Of a stretch of 64,000 nt of DNA, positions 19,280-27,813 are shown piece by piece. Numbering within the stretch: position 1 is the stretch's first letter; the number at the start of each line of letters is the position of its first letter. The translations under genes and the position numbers were made by a program. The notes under the pieces are model-generated. The model ran no database searches and had not been told where the DNA came from. It worked only from the letters and a program-made list of their open reading frames with translations. Origin of the DNA: Cellulomonas phragmiteti (lineage in GTDB: Bacteria > Actinomycetota > Actinomycetes > Actinomycetales > Cellulomonadaceae). The stretch is from positions 1 to 64,000 of the forward strand of contig NZ_BONP01000017.1 in NCBI RefSeq assembly GCF_016862775.1, written 5' to 3'.

Positions 19280-21019
19280 TCAGTCGACCCGGACCACCAG
19301 CAGGCACACGTCGTCCTCCTGCTGCCGGTCGACGAGCGCGCTGGTGAGCGCGTCGCGCACCTGCGTCGCCGTGGCGTCCTGCGGGACGTCCGCCAGCGCG
19401 GCGGACAGCGCGGCGATGCCCTCGCGCAGCCCGCGGTCGCGGCGCTCGACGAGGCCGTCGGAGTACAGCACCACCAGGGCGCCGCGGGGCAGGTCGTGCG
19501 AGGCCTCCGGGACGGCACCCGGGTGCGCCGACGGCAGGCCGACGGGCGTGGTGCGGGCCCCGTCGAGGCTGTGGACCCGACCGTCCGGCAGCCGTACGAG
19601 CACCGGCGGGTGGCCCGCGCTCGCCCACGTCAGGTGCGCGCCGTCCGCGGTGCACTCCCAGCGGACCAGCACGCACGTGGCGACGTCCGCGACGTCCAGC
19701 GCGCGCACGAGGTCGTCGAGACGCTCGAGCGCCTCACCGGGGCGGTCGCCGCGCCACACCGATGCGCGCAGCAGCGACCGCAGCTGACCCATGGAGGCCG
19801 CGGCCCGCAGGTCGTGGCCCACGACGTCCCCGACGGCCAGGCTCACCGTGCCGTCCGGCAGGACGAACGCGTCGAACCAGTCGCCGCCGACCTCGGCGCG
19901 TCGCCCCGACGGCAGGTACGTCGCAGCGACGTCGAGGCCGGCCACGTCGCCGATGACCGGCAGCAGCGAGTGCTGCAGCGTCAGGGCGGCGTCCCGCTCC
20001 GCCAGGTAGAGGCGCACGTTCTCCAGCAGCACCCCGGCGCGGCGGCCCAGGTGCGCGGACGTGACGACGGTCTCGCGGTCGAACCCGTCGGCGTCCCGGT
20101 GCACCAGGCACAGGACGCCCAGGACGCGGTCGCGCCCGGTGAGCGGGACCAGCAGCGCGCTGCCCAGCCCGAGCGTGCGCAGCAGCGCCAGCTCGGACGG
20201 CGTGGTGCGGTCCGGCAGGGACGCCAGGTCCACGGGCAGCGGCATCGGCACATGGTTCGCGCCCGCGGCGAGGGTCTGCGCCACCCGGGGCGAGCGGGTC
20301 AGCCACGACGTGCCCTGCGTGCCCAGCGCGTGGGCGACCTCGCGGTGCTCCGGGTCGGACGTGACGACGTGGATGCGTTCCATCTGCCCGGACTCGGCGC
20401 GCATCGCGACGAACCCCCACGTCGCCAGGCGCGGCACCACCAGGTCGGCCAGCGCGTCGACGGCGTCGTCGTACTCCAGGTGCCGGGACAGCTCCTCGCC
20501 CATGCGCGCGAGCAGCTCGAGCCGGTCCGCGGTGCGGTGCATCAGCGACAGCTCGAGGGTGCGCGCGGCCTCGCCCACCGCCTCGGCCGTCACGTCGACC
20601 TGGACGCCGACCCGGTGGGTGACCCGGCCCTCGTCGTCGCGCAGCTGGGTGATCGCCAGCTGGTTCCAGAAGCCGGAGCCGTCCTTGCGGACGTTGAGCA
20701 GGACCTCCTGGACGTCCTCGCCGCGTGCCAGCGCCGCCCGCAGCCGGTCGACGGCCCGCGGGTCGGTGCCCTCGCCCTGCAGGAACCGGCAGTTGCGGCC
20801 GCGGACCTCCTCGATCCCGTAGCCCGTGAGGGACGTGAACGCGGCGTTGGCCCACACCACCGGGTCGTCGGGCAGGCGCGGGTCCGAGACCGTCATGGCC
20901 AGCGGCCCGGCCTCGAGGATGGCCCGGGCCAGGGGCTCGGTCAGCAGGTCGTCGGGCAGGGGGCACTCGTCGGGCTGCCGCGCGGCGTCGTCCGGCGTGA
21001 GGGTCCCCGCCTCGGTCAC
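19280..21019 (-). CDS. LOV-GAF-SpoIIE blue-light photoreceptor phosphatase
   Basis: A 579-residue cytosolic signalling protein. Residues about 35-150 are a LOV-type PAS domain with the flavin-adduct cysteine C77 in GRNCRFLQG, followed by LLNVRKDGSGFWNQLAI and VGVQVDVT, as in known blue-light LOV domains. Residues about 165-340 form a GAF domain. Residues about 360-579 are a PP2C-type SpoIIE/RsbU phosphatase with metal-binding motifs GGDWFDAF, GDVVGHDLRAA, YSDGLVERR and DDVCLLVV. Such phosphatases act on anti-sigma-factor antagonists, so light would set the activity of a partner-switching pathway. The GTG start overlaps the MFS stop by 4 nt. It ends 6 nt from the convergent partner-1 gene, inside the sigma-factor array. 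Confidence 0.9.
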   Translation of the reverse strand: MTEAGTLTPDDAARQPDECPLPDDLLTEPLARAILEAGPLAMTVSDPRLPDDPVVWANAAFTSLTGYGIEEVRGRNCRFLQGEGTDPRAVDRLRAALARGEDVQEVLLNVRKDGSGFWNQLAITQLRDDEGRVTHRVGVQVDVTAEAVGEAARTLELSLMHRTADRLELLARMGEELSRHLEYDDAVDALADLVVPRLATWGFVAMRAESGQMERIHVVTSDPEHREVAHALGTQGTSWLTRSPRVAQTLAAGANHVPMPLPVDLASLPDRTTPSELALLRTLGLGSALLVPLTGRDRVLGVLCLVHRDADGFDRETVVTSAHLGRRAGVLLENVRLYLAERDAALTLQHSLLPVIGDVAGLDVAATYLPSGRRAEVGGDWFDAFVLPDGTVSLAVGDVVGHDLRAAASMGQLRSLLRASVWRGDRPGEALERLDDLVRALDVADVATCVLVRWECTADGAHLTWASAGHPPVLVRLPDGRVHSLDGARTTPVGLPSAHPGAVPEASHDLPRGALVVLYSDGLVERRDRGLREGIAALSAALADVPQDATATQVRDALTSALVDRQQEDDVCLLVVRVD

Positions 21020-22326
21020 GTGCGGACCCCGAGGGCCGGCCGCGCGACGGGCGCGGGGGTGCGCGGGCTGCGGGCGAACCCGACCGCCCCGGCCAGGTAC
21101 ACCGCGGCGAGGGCGGCGAACAGCGGCGGCGACCACCCCGTGTCCGGCAGCGCGACGGCCGCGAGCGCCGCCGCGCCGACGAACGCGGCGTTGTACAGGA
21201 CGTCGTACAGCGAGAACGCCCGGCCGCGGTACGCGTCGGCGGTGTCCCGCTGGACGATCGTGTCGACGGCGATCTTCGCGCCCTGCGCGGCCAGGCCCAG
21301 CGCGCCGCCCGCCCCCAGCACGGCCGGCAGCGTCACGGTGACGACGAGCACCACCTGGCTCGCGACGGCCAGCAGCAGGCACAGCACCACCCACACGTGC
21401 GGCCCGACCCGCGGGCTCAGCACCGGCGTCAGGACCACCGCGAGCGCGAACCCGACGGCGCTGGCCGCCAGGACGTACCCGAACGTCGCAAGTCCCGCGG
21501 CGGCGTCCGCGGGGTCGGACAGCAGGTTGCGGGCGATGAGGATGCTGGAGATGAACACCGCGCCGTAGCAGAACCGGTGCAGCGCCATGATGCCCAGCGC
21601 GTACGCGGGGGTGCGGCGCGCGACCAGGTAGCGGGCGCCGGCGACGAGCCCGCGGGCGAGCTCGCCGAGCGCGTCGCGCACGTCCCCCCGGGCGGCGCGC
21701 TCGTCGGGACCGAGCTGGTCCGGCGCCAGGCGGGTGGCCAGGGCCGACGCGCACGCCATGACGGCGGCCGCGACCAGCAGGGAGATCGCGTCGCGCACCC
21801 GGCCCGTCGGCAGCAGCAGGCCCAGGGCGAACCCCACGGCGCCGCCCAGCCCCGCGGCGGCCGCCCCGAGCGTGGGGGTCAGCGAGTTCGCCGTCAGCAG
21901 GAGCGGCCCGTCGACGACCTTCGGCAGCGACGCGGACAGCGCGGCGAGCAGGAACCGGTTGACGGACAGCGTGACGAGCGCCAGCACGTACACCGCCGGC
22001 CCGACCCCGCTGGTCAGCATGACCGCCGCGATGACCAGGGTGAGCGCGACCCGCACGAGGTTGCCGACCAGCAGCACCTGCCGGCGCCGCCAGCGGTCCA
22101 GCAGCACGCCCGCCCAGGGCCCGACGATGGTGAACGGCAGCAGCAGCACCGCGAACGCCGCGGCGACCCCCGTGGCCGTCGACGCGTTCTCGGGGGAGAA
22201 GAAGAAGAGGGTGGCCAGCCCGACCTGGAACATGCCGTCCGACGCCTGGCTGACCAGGCGCACGGCGAAGAGCCGGCGGAAGCCGGTCAGGGGCCACAGG
22301 GCCCGGAGGTCGGAGATCACCTGCAC
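21016..22326 (-). CDS. MFS transporter
   Basis: A 436-residue inner-membrane protein with about 12 hydrophobic segments. It has the MFS loop 2-3 signature region (GPWAGVLLDRWRRRQVLLVGN) and a charged central loop after helix 6 (LAPDQLGPDERAARGD). The substrate is unknown; the overall style fits an exporter. It precedes the LOV phosphatase gene with a 4-nt overlap, so the two are co-transcribed. GTG 22326 is used; GTG 22320 has a slightly better ribosome-binding site. Its upstream region is shared with the divergent sigma-2 promoter. Confidence 0.82.
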   Translation of the reverse strand: MQVISDLRALWPLTGFRRLFAVRLVSQASDGMFQVGLATLFFFSPENASTATGVAAAFAVLLLPFTIVGPWAGVLLDRWRRRQVLLVGNLVRVALTLVIAAVMLTSGVGPAVYVLALVTLSVNRFLLAALSASLPKVVDGPLLLTANSLTPTLGAAAAGLGGAVGFALGLLLPTGRVRDAISLLVAAAVMACASALATRLAPDQLGPDERAARGDVRDALGELARGLVAGARYLVARRTPAYALGIMALHRFCYGAVFISSILIARNLLSDPADAAAGLATFGYVLAASAVGFALAVVLTPVLSPRVGPHVWVVLCLLLAVASQVVLVVTVTLPAVLGAGGALGLAAQGAKIAVDTIVQRDTADAYRGRAFSLYDVLYNAAFVGAAALAAVALPDTGWSPPLFAALAAVYLAGAVGFARSPRTPAPVARPALGVRT

Positions 22327-22370
22327 CTGCCAAGGTTACGTCCCGGTACGGACACCGCGCCGACGGCCCC

Positions 22371-22397
22371 CAACCCGCCGCGGGGCTGCTCCGTTCT
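22371..22397 (+). promoter_or_regulatory. ECF-type promoter of sigma/partner cassette 2
   Basis: CAACCC (22371-22376), 15 nt, CGTTCT (22392-22397), in front of sigma gene 2. The six bases upstream (gccccc) are also shared with cassette 1. Confidence 0.75.
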
Positions 22398-22429
22398 CCA
22401 GGGCGGGGGCCACGGACGAGGAGGCACGG

Positions 22430-22984
22430 GTGGGCAGGCGCTGGGAACAGCTGCTCGAGGAGGTCGCGCGCGAGCGGTACGCGCGGCTGCTGGGACGGGC
22501 CGCGCTGCTCGTGCCCACGCGTGCCGACGCGGAGGACCTCGTGCAGGACGCCCTGGTGGCGACCTTCACGGGCCGGGCCCGGTTCACCTCGGCGGCCGAG
22601 GCCGAGCAGTACGTGCGCCGCGCGATCGTCACGCGCTCGGTCGACCGGTACCGCAGCGCCGCCGCCGAGCGCCGCGCCCTCGAGCGCCGGGGCGCCTGGC
22701 CCGTCGTCGACGACGAGCTCGTGCCCACGGGCCTCGACCGGGACGTGGTGGAGGCGCTGCAGACGCTCTCGCCCCGGCAGCGGGCGTGCGTCGTCCTGCG
22801 GCACGTCGACGACCTGTCCGTCGAGCAGACCGCCGCCGCGCTCGGGCTGAGCGCCGGCGCCGTCAAGCGGTACACCTCCGACGGGACGGCGCGCCTGCAG
22901 GCCGCGCTGGGTGCCGGCGCCGCGGGCGGGGACACCGTGCCCGTCGAGCTCACGACCACCGCACCGGAGGTGCGACGTGACTGA
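22430..22984 (+). CDS. SigE-family (ECF) RNA polymerase sigma factor, copy 2
   Basis: A 184-residue sigma factor with region 2 (ERYARLLGRAALLV, AEDLVQDALVATFTGRARF, YVRRAIVTRSVDRYRS) and region 4 (LSPRQRACVVLRHVDDLS, LGLSAGAVKRYTSDG). GTG at 22430 has GAGGAGG 5 nt upstream; earlier codons would start inside the promoter. It overlaps the partner gene by 8 nt. No zinc-type anti-sigma gene is nearby. Confidence 0.9.
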   Translation: MGRRWEQLLEEVARERYARLLGRAALLVPTRADAEDLVQDALVATFTGRARFTSAAEAEQYVRRAIVTRSVDRYRSAAAERRALERRGAWPVVDDELVPTGLDRDVVEALQTLSPRQRACVVLRHVDDLSVEQTAAALGLSAGAVKRYTSDGTARLQAALGAGAAGGDTVPVELTTTAPEVRRD

Positions 22985-24512
22985 CCTGGGACACCTCCTG
23001 AGCAGCGTCGAGCAGAACGTCGAGCAGGCGCACACGGGCGCCGCGACCCCCGCCGAGGTGCTCGCGGGCACGCGCGCCACCGTGCGTCGTCGCCGTCTCC
23101 TGCGTCACGTGCGCGACGGCGCGACCGGCGCGCTCGCGGTGGTCGCCGTCGCGGGGCTGACGACGTGGGGGCTGCAGGCGCGGCCCACCCCGCCCGCGGA
23201 CGTCGTCCCGACGCCGTCGACCGGCCCGACGCCCACGGCCACCACCGGCCCGGACGTGCCCGAGAGCGTCGCCCTGACCCTCGGCGCGCCCGTGCAGGTC
23301 GCCACGCCCCGGGACGTGCCCGTCGCCGACCTGCTCGCGGCCGCCGGGCCGGGGTGGAGCCTGGTGACCGTCACTCAGGAGCGCGTCGGCGCGTCGCAGG
23401 ACGTCATGCAGCCCGGTGACCTGCGCAGCGTGATCGCCCTGATGTCGCCCACGGGCGAGCGGACCACCCTGCTCGACGTCGCGGGCACGACGTCGCTCGG
23501 GATCGTGGACTGGCGGGCCGGGGCGCCGGTCGCGCAGGCCTCCGGCAGCGTCGACGTCGACGCGGGGTTCGTGTCCGGCACGCTGGACCTGCGGACCGGG
23601 CAGCTCACCCCGGTGCCGTTCCCCTGGGTGCACCACGCCCTGGGGACCGCCGCCACCGGCGAGTCCGTGTGGTTGGTCGCCGAGATGCCCGCGGACCTCG
23701 CCGCGCTGGACGACGAGGCACGCAGCCACTTGCGCCCCGCGGCGCCCGGCAGCATGGTGGCGCTCGACCCCGAGTCCGTCGTGGAGCCCGGAGGGGACCC
23801 CACGACGGTGCCGCACCTGGCGGGCCGGCTCTGGCTCGTCGCGCCCGACGGGGCCCTGCGGGACCTCGGCGACGTGAGCCTGCCGCACCGCCTGCCCCCG
23901 ATGAGTCCGGACGGCCGGTGGCTCGCGCTGCAGGCACCCGACGGCGGGCTGCAGGGGGTGGACCTGCGCGCGGGCACGACCCGGCCGGTCGCGGGCGCGC
24001 CGACGGACCCCGCGTGCCGGCTCGCCGGGTGGGCCGGCGCGCACGCCGTGCTCAGCACGTGCCCGGGCGCCGACGGCGCGTGGCAGCTCGACGCGGTCGA
24101 CCTCGCCGACGGTGGCGCCACGCGGCTGGCGACGAGCGACGTGCCCGTGCGGGACGCCTGGCCGCTCGGCGACGGGCGCGTGGGGCTGGGCCGCGTGGTG
24201 CTGCCCGCGCCGTGCGACGTCGTGTCCGACCCGGCGGTCCTCCAGGACGGTGCCGTGCGCTCCCTCACCGACGCCTGGTCGCCGTACGACCACGGCACGT
24301 GGCTGACGTTCACCGGCGGCGCCGCCTGGACGTCGCTCAACGGGTGCTACCCGGGCACCGGCCGCGCCGACCCGCAGCGCGACGTGCGCGTCGACCTGAC
24401 GACGGGGGAGACGAGCACCCTCGCGTGGCTCGAGCCCCGGCGCGGCGTCGAGCAGGTCGTCGAGGACGACGTGTGGCGCGTCACCGGCCTGTCGGTCGTC
24501 CCCGGCCGCTGA
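22977..24512 (+). CDS. Single-pass membrane partner of sigma copy 2 (candidate anti-sigma/sensor)
   Basis: A 511-residue protein, the longest of the four partners. It has a cytosolic start of about 46 residues, a membrane span at about 47-66 (GALAVVAVAGLTTWGL), a Thr/Pro linker (TPSTGPTPTATTG), then about 410 outer residues. The outer domain contains repeated blocks such as LVAPDGALRDLGDVSL and MSPDGRWLALQAPDGGLQGV, typical of propeller blades, plus cysteines in DPACRLAGW, LSTCPGAD, APCDVV and LNGCYPG. GTG 22977 has GGAGG 6 nt upstream. It has no enzyme motif. Function as a membrane sensor restraining sigma copy 2 is inferred. Confidence 0.75.
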   Translation: MTDLGHLLSSVEQNVEQAHTGAATPAEVLAGTRATVRRRRLLRHVRDGATGALAVVAVAGLTTWGLQARPTPPADVVPTPSTGPTPTATTGPDVPESVALTLGAPVQVATPRDVPVADLLAAAGPGWSLVTVTQERVGASQDVMQPGDLRSVIALMSPTGERTTLLDVAGTTSLGIVDWRAGAPVAQASGSVDVDAGFVSGTLDLRTGQLTPVPFPWVHHALGTAATGESVWLVAEMPADLAALDDEARSHLRPAAPGSMVALDPESVVEPGGDPTTVPHLAGRLWLVAPDGALRDLGDVSLPHRLPPMSPDGRWLALQAPDGGLQGVDLRAGTTRPVAGAPTDPACRLAGWAGAHAVLSTCPGADGAWQLDAVDLADGGATRLATSDVPVRDAWPLGDGRVGLGRVVLPAPCDVVSDPAVLQDGAVRSLTDAWSPYDHGTWLTFTGGAAWTSLNGCYPGTGRADPQRDVRVDLTTGETSTLAWLEPRRGVEQVVEDDVWRVTGLSVVPGR

Positions 24513-24537
24513 CGCCCCGTCCACCCGGCCCCGCCCA

Positions 24538-24564
24538 CAACCCCGCACGGTGCTGCGGCGTTGT
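24538..24564 (+). promoter_or_regulatory. ECF-type promoter of sigma/partner cassette 3
   Basis: CAACCC (24538-24543), 15 nt, CGTTGT (24559-24564), in front of sigma gene 3. A transcript from here begins about 24570 and includes a five-codon frame ATG-GCG-GCG-ACG-ACG-TGA at 24600-24617 that overlaps the sigma start. Confidence 0.75.
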
Positions 24565-24613
24565 AGCCGTGACAGGGTCGTGGTGGAGAGGTGACGACGA
24601 TGGCGGCGACGAC

Positions 24614-25171
24614 GTGAGCCGGGGGTGGGCACCGGCGCTCGACCGGCTCGTGCACGAGCGGTACGGGGGGCTCGTCGCGTACGCGACGGTGCTCGCGGCC
24701 GACCGGTCGGTGGCGCAGGACCTCGTGCACGACGCGCTGGTCAGCACGTACACGGCGCGGGCGTCGTTCGGGTCCGTCCCGCAGGCGGAGGCCTACGTAC
24801 GGCGCGCGATCGCGTCGCGGTTCGTCGACCGCGCCCGACGTGGTGGACGCGAGCGCACCGCGGTGGTCCGCCTCGCGCACGCCACCCCGGAGTCGACGGA
24901 GCTGCGCTCGGACCTGCTCGACGCGGACGTCGCCGCCGCGCTGGCCCGGTTGTCCACGCAGCAGCGGGCGTGCGTGGTGCTGCGGCACCTCGACGACGTG
25001 TCCGTCCGGGACACCGCCCGGCTGCTCGGACTCAGCGAGGGCGCGGTGAAGCGGTACGTCTCCGACGGCGTCGCGACCCTCAACGCCCTGCTGGGCACCC
25101 GCTCCCCGACGGCCGAGCCGATGTCCGTCACCCTCGTCGACCGCCAGGAGGTGCGTCGTGACGACCGATGA
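24614..25171 (+). CDS. SigE-family (ECF) RNA polymerase sigma factor, copy 3
   Basis: A 185-residue sigma factor aligned with its paralogs: region 2 HERYGGLVAYATVLA, AQDLVHDALVSTYTARASF and YVRRAIASRFVDRARR; region 4 LSTQQRACVVLRHLDDVS and LGLSEGAVKRYVSDG. GTG 24614 matches the paralogs' N-termini, but its own ribosome-binding site is poor. The leader frame at 24600, which has a better site, stops across this GTG, so translation may be coupled to it. An upstream in-frame GTG at 24569 is possible. The end overlaps the partner gene by 14 nt. Confidence 0.88.
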   Translation: MSRGWAPALDRLVHERYGGLVAYATVLAADRSVAQDLVHDALVSTYTARASFGSVPQAEAYVRRAIASRFVDRARRGGRERTAVVRLAHATPESTELRSDLLDADVAAALARLSTQQRACVVLRHLDDVSVRDTARLLGLSEGAVKRYVSDGVATLNALLGTRSPTAEPMSVTLVDRQEVRRDDR

Positions 25172-26573
25172 CCTGACCGCCCGCCTCGAGCGCGCGCTGG
25201 GCCTGCAGGAGCAGCACGAGGGCGACGTCCGGCCGGACGCCGCGGCGCTCGCGGACCTGCACGACCGCGTCGCCCGCGGCCGGCGGGGGCGCCTCGCGTC
25301 GCACGCGGCCGTCGCGGCGGCGGTGGTCGGGGTGCTCGGCGTCGCCGGGTGGTTCGGGCTGCAGGCCCGCACCGTCCCGCAGCCCGCGCACACCCCGACC
25401 CCCTCGGTCACGGCCGCACCGACCCCTGCGCCGACGCCCGCGCCGAGCGCGGTCGCCTCCGCGGCGCCGCTCGAGCCGGTGGCGCTGCCCGGCCTGCCAC
25501 CGATGTTCCGAGCACCCGAGGGGCTCCTCGAGCAGACGGGGCCCGGCTGGTTCCTCCTCGCGTACGCGTCGGGGCTGTACGAGCCGCCCGCCGGTGACGG
25601 CGAGCGCCACGCGCTGGTGGTGTCCGCGCCGACCGGGGAGCTCTACCACCTGCTCGACGTCGCGCCCGGTGGTGTGACGCCCGTGCGCTGGTCCGCGCCC
25701 GGGACGGCCCGCGCGGTCGTCTGGGACGGGCAGGGCGAGTCCCGGGTCGGGACGGTCGACCTGCGCACGGGTGACGTCGTGGTGGACGACAGGCTCCCCG
25801 CGAGCGCCGAGTGGGTCGGCATGTCGGGGGCGGACGAGCTGTGGCTGGCGGCGTCGTGGGACGACGCGACGGACGGCACGCTGCACGTCCTGCCGGCCCA
25901 GGGACCGGGGCGCCGGCTGGACGTCGCGCTGTGGAGCGCCACGGTCGCGCCCGACGGGCGGACCGTCGTCGGCGCCGGCCCGGGGGGCGTCGTCGAGGCC
26001 GTCGACGTCGCGACGGGACGCCGGACGACCCCGGCGACGCCGCCCGGCCAGACGTGCCACGTGGTCGGGTGGCTCGACGCCACGGGCGTGATGGCGTCGT
26101 GCGTCGACCCGCAGCCCGACCCGCCGACGTCGCGCTGGAACCACGACGAGCACGGCGGCCAGGTCGTGCGCCTCGACGTCACGGGCGGCCCGGCGCGGAC
26201 GCTGACCACGCTGGGTCCCGACGGCGTCGTGCCGTGGACCGGGCAGCACGTGCGCGACGGGGTCCTCGTGGCGTCGTCGGCGCCGCTGCTGTCGAGCACC
26301 GACTGCTACGAGTTCTGCTACGGCGGCGCGTACCTGTGGACCGGGAGCGACGTGCGGGAGGTGACCACGTCCGTCGACCTGGGCGACGACGTGTGCGAGG
26401 TCCGCGCCGGCGGCGCCGGGCTGCTGCTGCGTACCGGTGACCTCTGCTACGAGGAGACGACGGGCTCGCAGTGGTGGACCGTCGAGGAGGCGACGGGCGC
26501 CACCCGCCTGGTCGGCCCCGCCGTCGAGTCGGACCTCGGCATCGGCGCCTACGCCGCGGTCGAACGCTCCTGA
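25158..26573 (+). CDS. Single-pass membrane partner of sigma copy 3 (candidate anti-sigma/sensor)
   Basis: A 471-residue protein with a 46-residue acidic/basic cytosolic part, a membrane span at about 47-68 (AVAAAVVGVLGVAGWFGLQA), a Thr/Pro linker and about 380 outer residues. A motif after the linker, LPGLPPMFRAPEGLLEQTGPGWFLLAY, recurs in partner 4 as ITGMPPMWELDDATLAAVGPGW and faintly in partner 2, so the outer domains are homologous. Outer cysteines include TDCYEFCYGG, DDVCEV and GDLCYE. GTG 25158 has AGGAGG 6 nt upstream and overlaps the sigma gene by 14 nt. No enzymatic motif is visible. Confidence 0.75.
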   Translation: MTTDDLTARLERALGLQEQHEGDVRPDAAALADLHDRVARGRRGRLASHAAVAAAVVGVLGVAGWFGLQARTVPQPAHTPTPSVTAAPTPAPTPAPSAVASAAPLEPVALPGLPPMFRAPEGLLEQTGPGWFLLAYASGLYEPPAGDGERHALVVSAPTGELYHLLDVAPGGVTPVRWSAPGTARAVVWDGQGESRVGTVDLRTGDVVVDDRLPASAEWVGMSGADELWLAASWDDATDGTLHVLPAQGPGRRLDVALWSATVAPDGRTVVGAGPGGVVEAVDVATGRRTTPATPPGQTCHVVGWLDATGVMASCVDPQPDPPTSRWNHDEHGGQVVRLDVTGGPARTLTTLGPDGVVPWTGQHVRDGVLVASSAPLLSSTDCYEFCYGGAYLWTGSDVREVTTSVDLGDDVCEVRAGGAGLLLRTGDLCYEETTGSQWWTVEEATGATRLVGPAVESDLGIGAYAAVERS

Positions 26574-26603
26574 CACCTGCCCCGCCCCGGCCCACTCCGC
26601 GAA

Positions 26604-26644
26604 CGTGAGGGGTTGCCGTCGTCAGGCGACGGCAACCCCTCACG
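26604..26644. terminator. Inverted repeat family, copy 1 (perfect 18-bp stem)
   Basis: Two 18-bp arms (left arm cgtgaggggttgccgtcg) are exact reverse complements around a 5-nt loop. It follows the partner-3 stop by 30 nt and overlaps the last codons of the leftward DUF559-like gene, so it probably ends transcription from both sides. Two near-identical copies occur at 27697 and 29787. Confidence 0.75.
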
Positions 26645-27626
26645 CTGCGCACCCGGGGCCGCAGGGGAGCAGGGTGCCGCGCCAGCCGCGCGCGTGGAGG
26701 GCTGCCGCCAGCTGGGCCGCCGTCGCGCACGGGGTCGTCACGACGTGGCGCCAGCGGTAGCGCAGCGTGACGTCCCCGCCGGCCACCCGCACGGCGTTGT
26801 CCCGCCACACGTCGCCGTCGGCGCGGCCCGCGTGCGCGAGGCGCCCGTCGAGCTCGACCCGCATGCCGAGCCGCTCGAAGCGACGGTCGGCGCGGACCCA
26901 CCCGCCGTCGAGCCGCTCGCGCACCTGCGCCTGCGAGCGCGGCAGTCCGTGCGCACGCTCGACGTCCCGGTCGTAGCGGTGCTCCAGCGGGGACTCGACG
27001 CGCGCGTCCGGATCGCCCAGCAGGCCTGCCGCCAGACGTCGGTGCCGCAGCCGGGCACGGCCGTCGAGCACGGCGAGGAGCCGGTGCCGCGGCACCCCGA
27101 GCCGCACCGCCTCGCACAGCACCGCCACCACGGCGTCGTCGTCGAGCGCGTGCGCCACGAGGTCGACCGCGGTGCCGGCGACGTCGGTGCAGCGCAGCGA
27201 CCCGGACGCGCGAGGCATCTCCCGACGTCGGTGGACCCGCAGCCCGGCCCGGGCGTCGACGGTGCGCTCCGCGGGGACGCTCACGACGAGGACCGGCCCC
27301 GGCGACGTCACGAGCCCGTGCGCGTACCCCGCGGACCGGTGCGACAGGGCGGCGTCCCTCCCGGCGGCCAGCACGGCGCCCTGCGCGCGCTGCCGCCACG
27401 ACGGCACGCCCGACTGCAGCAGCACGACGCCGCGGTGCAGCCGCTGCCAGGCGCCCGCGCGCACACGTCGCGCGGTCACGGTGTCGGTGACGCCGGCCCG
27501 GGCGAGCATCCCGGTGGTCGTGACCCCGTCGTGCCGGACGACGCGGCTGCGCAGCGGCTCGGGCAAGGAGTCGACGTCGGGAAGACCCCGCACGTCGACC
27601 CGGCGGGCGTCGAGAGGAACGGCCAC
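26640..27626 (-). CDS. DUF559-type protein with AbiEi-like winged-helix start
   Basis: A 328-residue protein from GTG 27626 (an ATG at 27674 would add 16 residues). Residues about 15-65 resemble the winged-helix region of AbiEi-type proteins (LARAGVTDTVTARRVRAGAW, then LHRGVVLLQSG). The C-terminal ~110 residues resemble DUF559 / very-short-patch-repair-like endonuclease folds: ESPLEHRYDRDVERAHGLP, VRADRRFERLGMRVELDGRLAH and DVWRDNAVRVAGGDVTLRYRW. This protein type is common in actinobacteria and its role is unknown. The gene lies leftward between cassettes 3 and 4, bracketed by inverted-repeat copies 1 and 2, so it may be a later insertion into the array. Confidence 0.72.
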   Translation of the reverse strand: MAVPLDARRVDVRGLPDVDSLPEPLRSRVVRHDGVTTTGMLARAGVTDTVTARRVRAGAWQRLHRGVVLLQSGVPSWRQRAQGAVLAAGRDAALSHRSAGYAHGLVTSPGPVLVVSVPAERTVDARAGLRVHRRREMPRASGSLRCTDVAGTAVDLVAHALDDDAVVAVLCEAVRLGVPRHRLLAVLDGRARLRHRRLAAGLLGDPDARVESPLEHRYDRDVERAHGLPRSQAQVRERLDGGWVRADRRFERLGMRVELDGRLAHAGRADGDVWRDNAVRVAGGDVTLRYRWRHVVTTPCATAAQLAAALHARGWRGTLLPCGPGCAA

Positions 27627-27696
27627 ACCCCATCCCACCGCACCGACCCCCCGACGGGCCGGTCGACCACCCATCTGTGGACGACGCCGACCGAGT

Positions 27697-27738
27697 CGTG
27701 AGGGGTTGCCGTCGGGAGACGACGCCCAACCCCTCACG
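27697..27738. repeat. Inverted repeat family, copy 2 (one arm with a 1-nt change)
   Basis: The left arm is identical to copy 1. The right arm reads cgacgcccaacccctcacg, one base longer and altered next to the loop. It lies between the start of the DUF559-like gene and the divergent sigma-4 promoter, where no gene ends, so a simple terminator role does not fit as well as for the other two copies. Confidence 0.65.
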
Positions 27739-27751
27739 TCGAGGACCACCC

Positions 27752-27778
27752 CAACCCCGTGGGAACCTGCGGCGTCTA
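27752..27778 (+). promoter_or_regulatory. ECF-type promoter of sigma/partner cassette 4
   Basis: CAACCC (27752-27757), 15 nt, CGTCTA (27773-27778), in front of sigma gene 4. It begins 14 nt after inverted-repeat copy 2. Confidence 0.72.
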
Positions 27779-27813
27779 ACTCGCATGGACGTGAGGACAC
27801 GGGCGGTGGGGTC

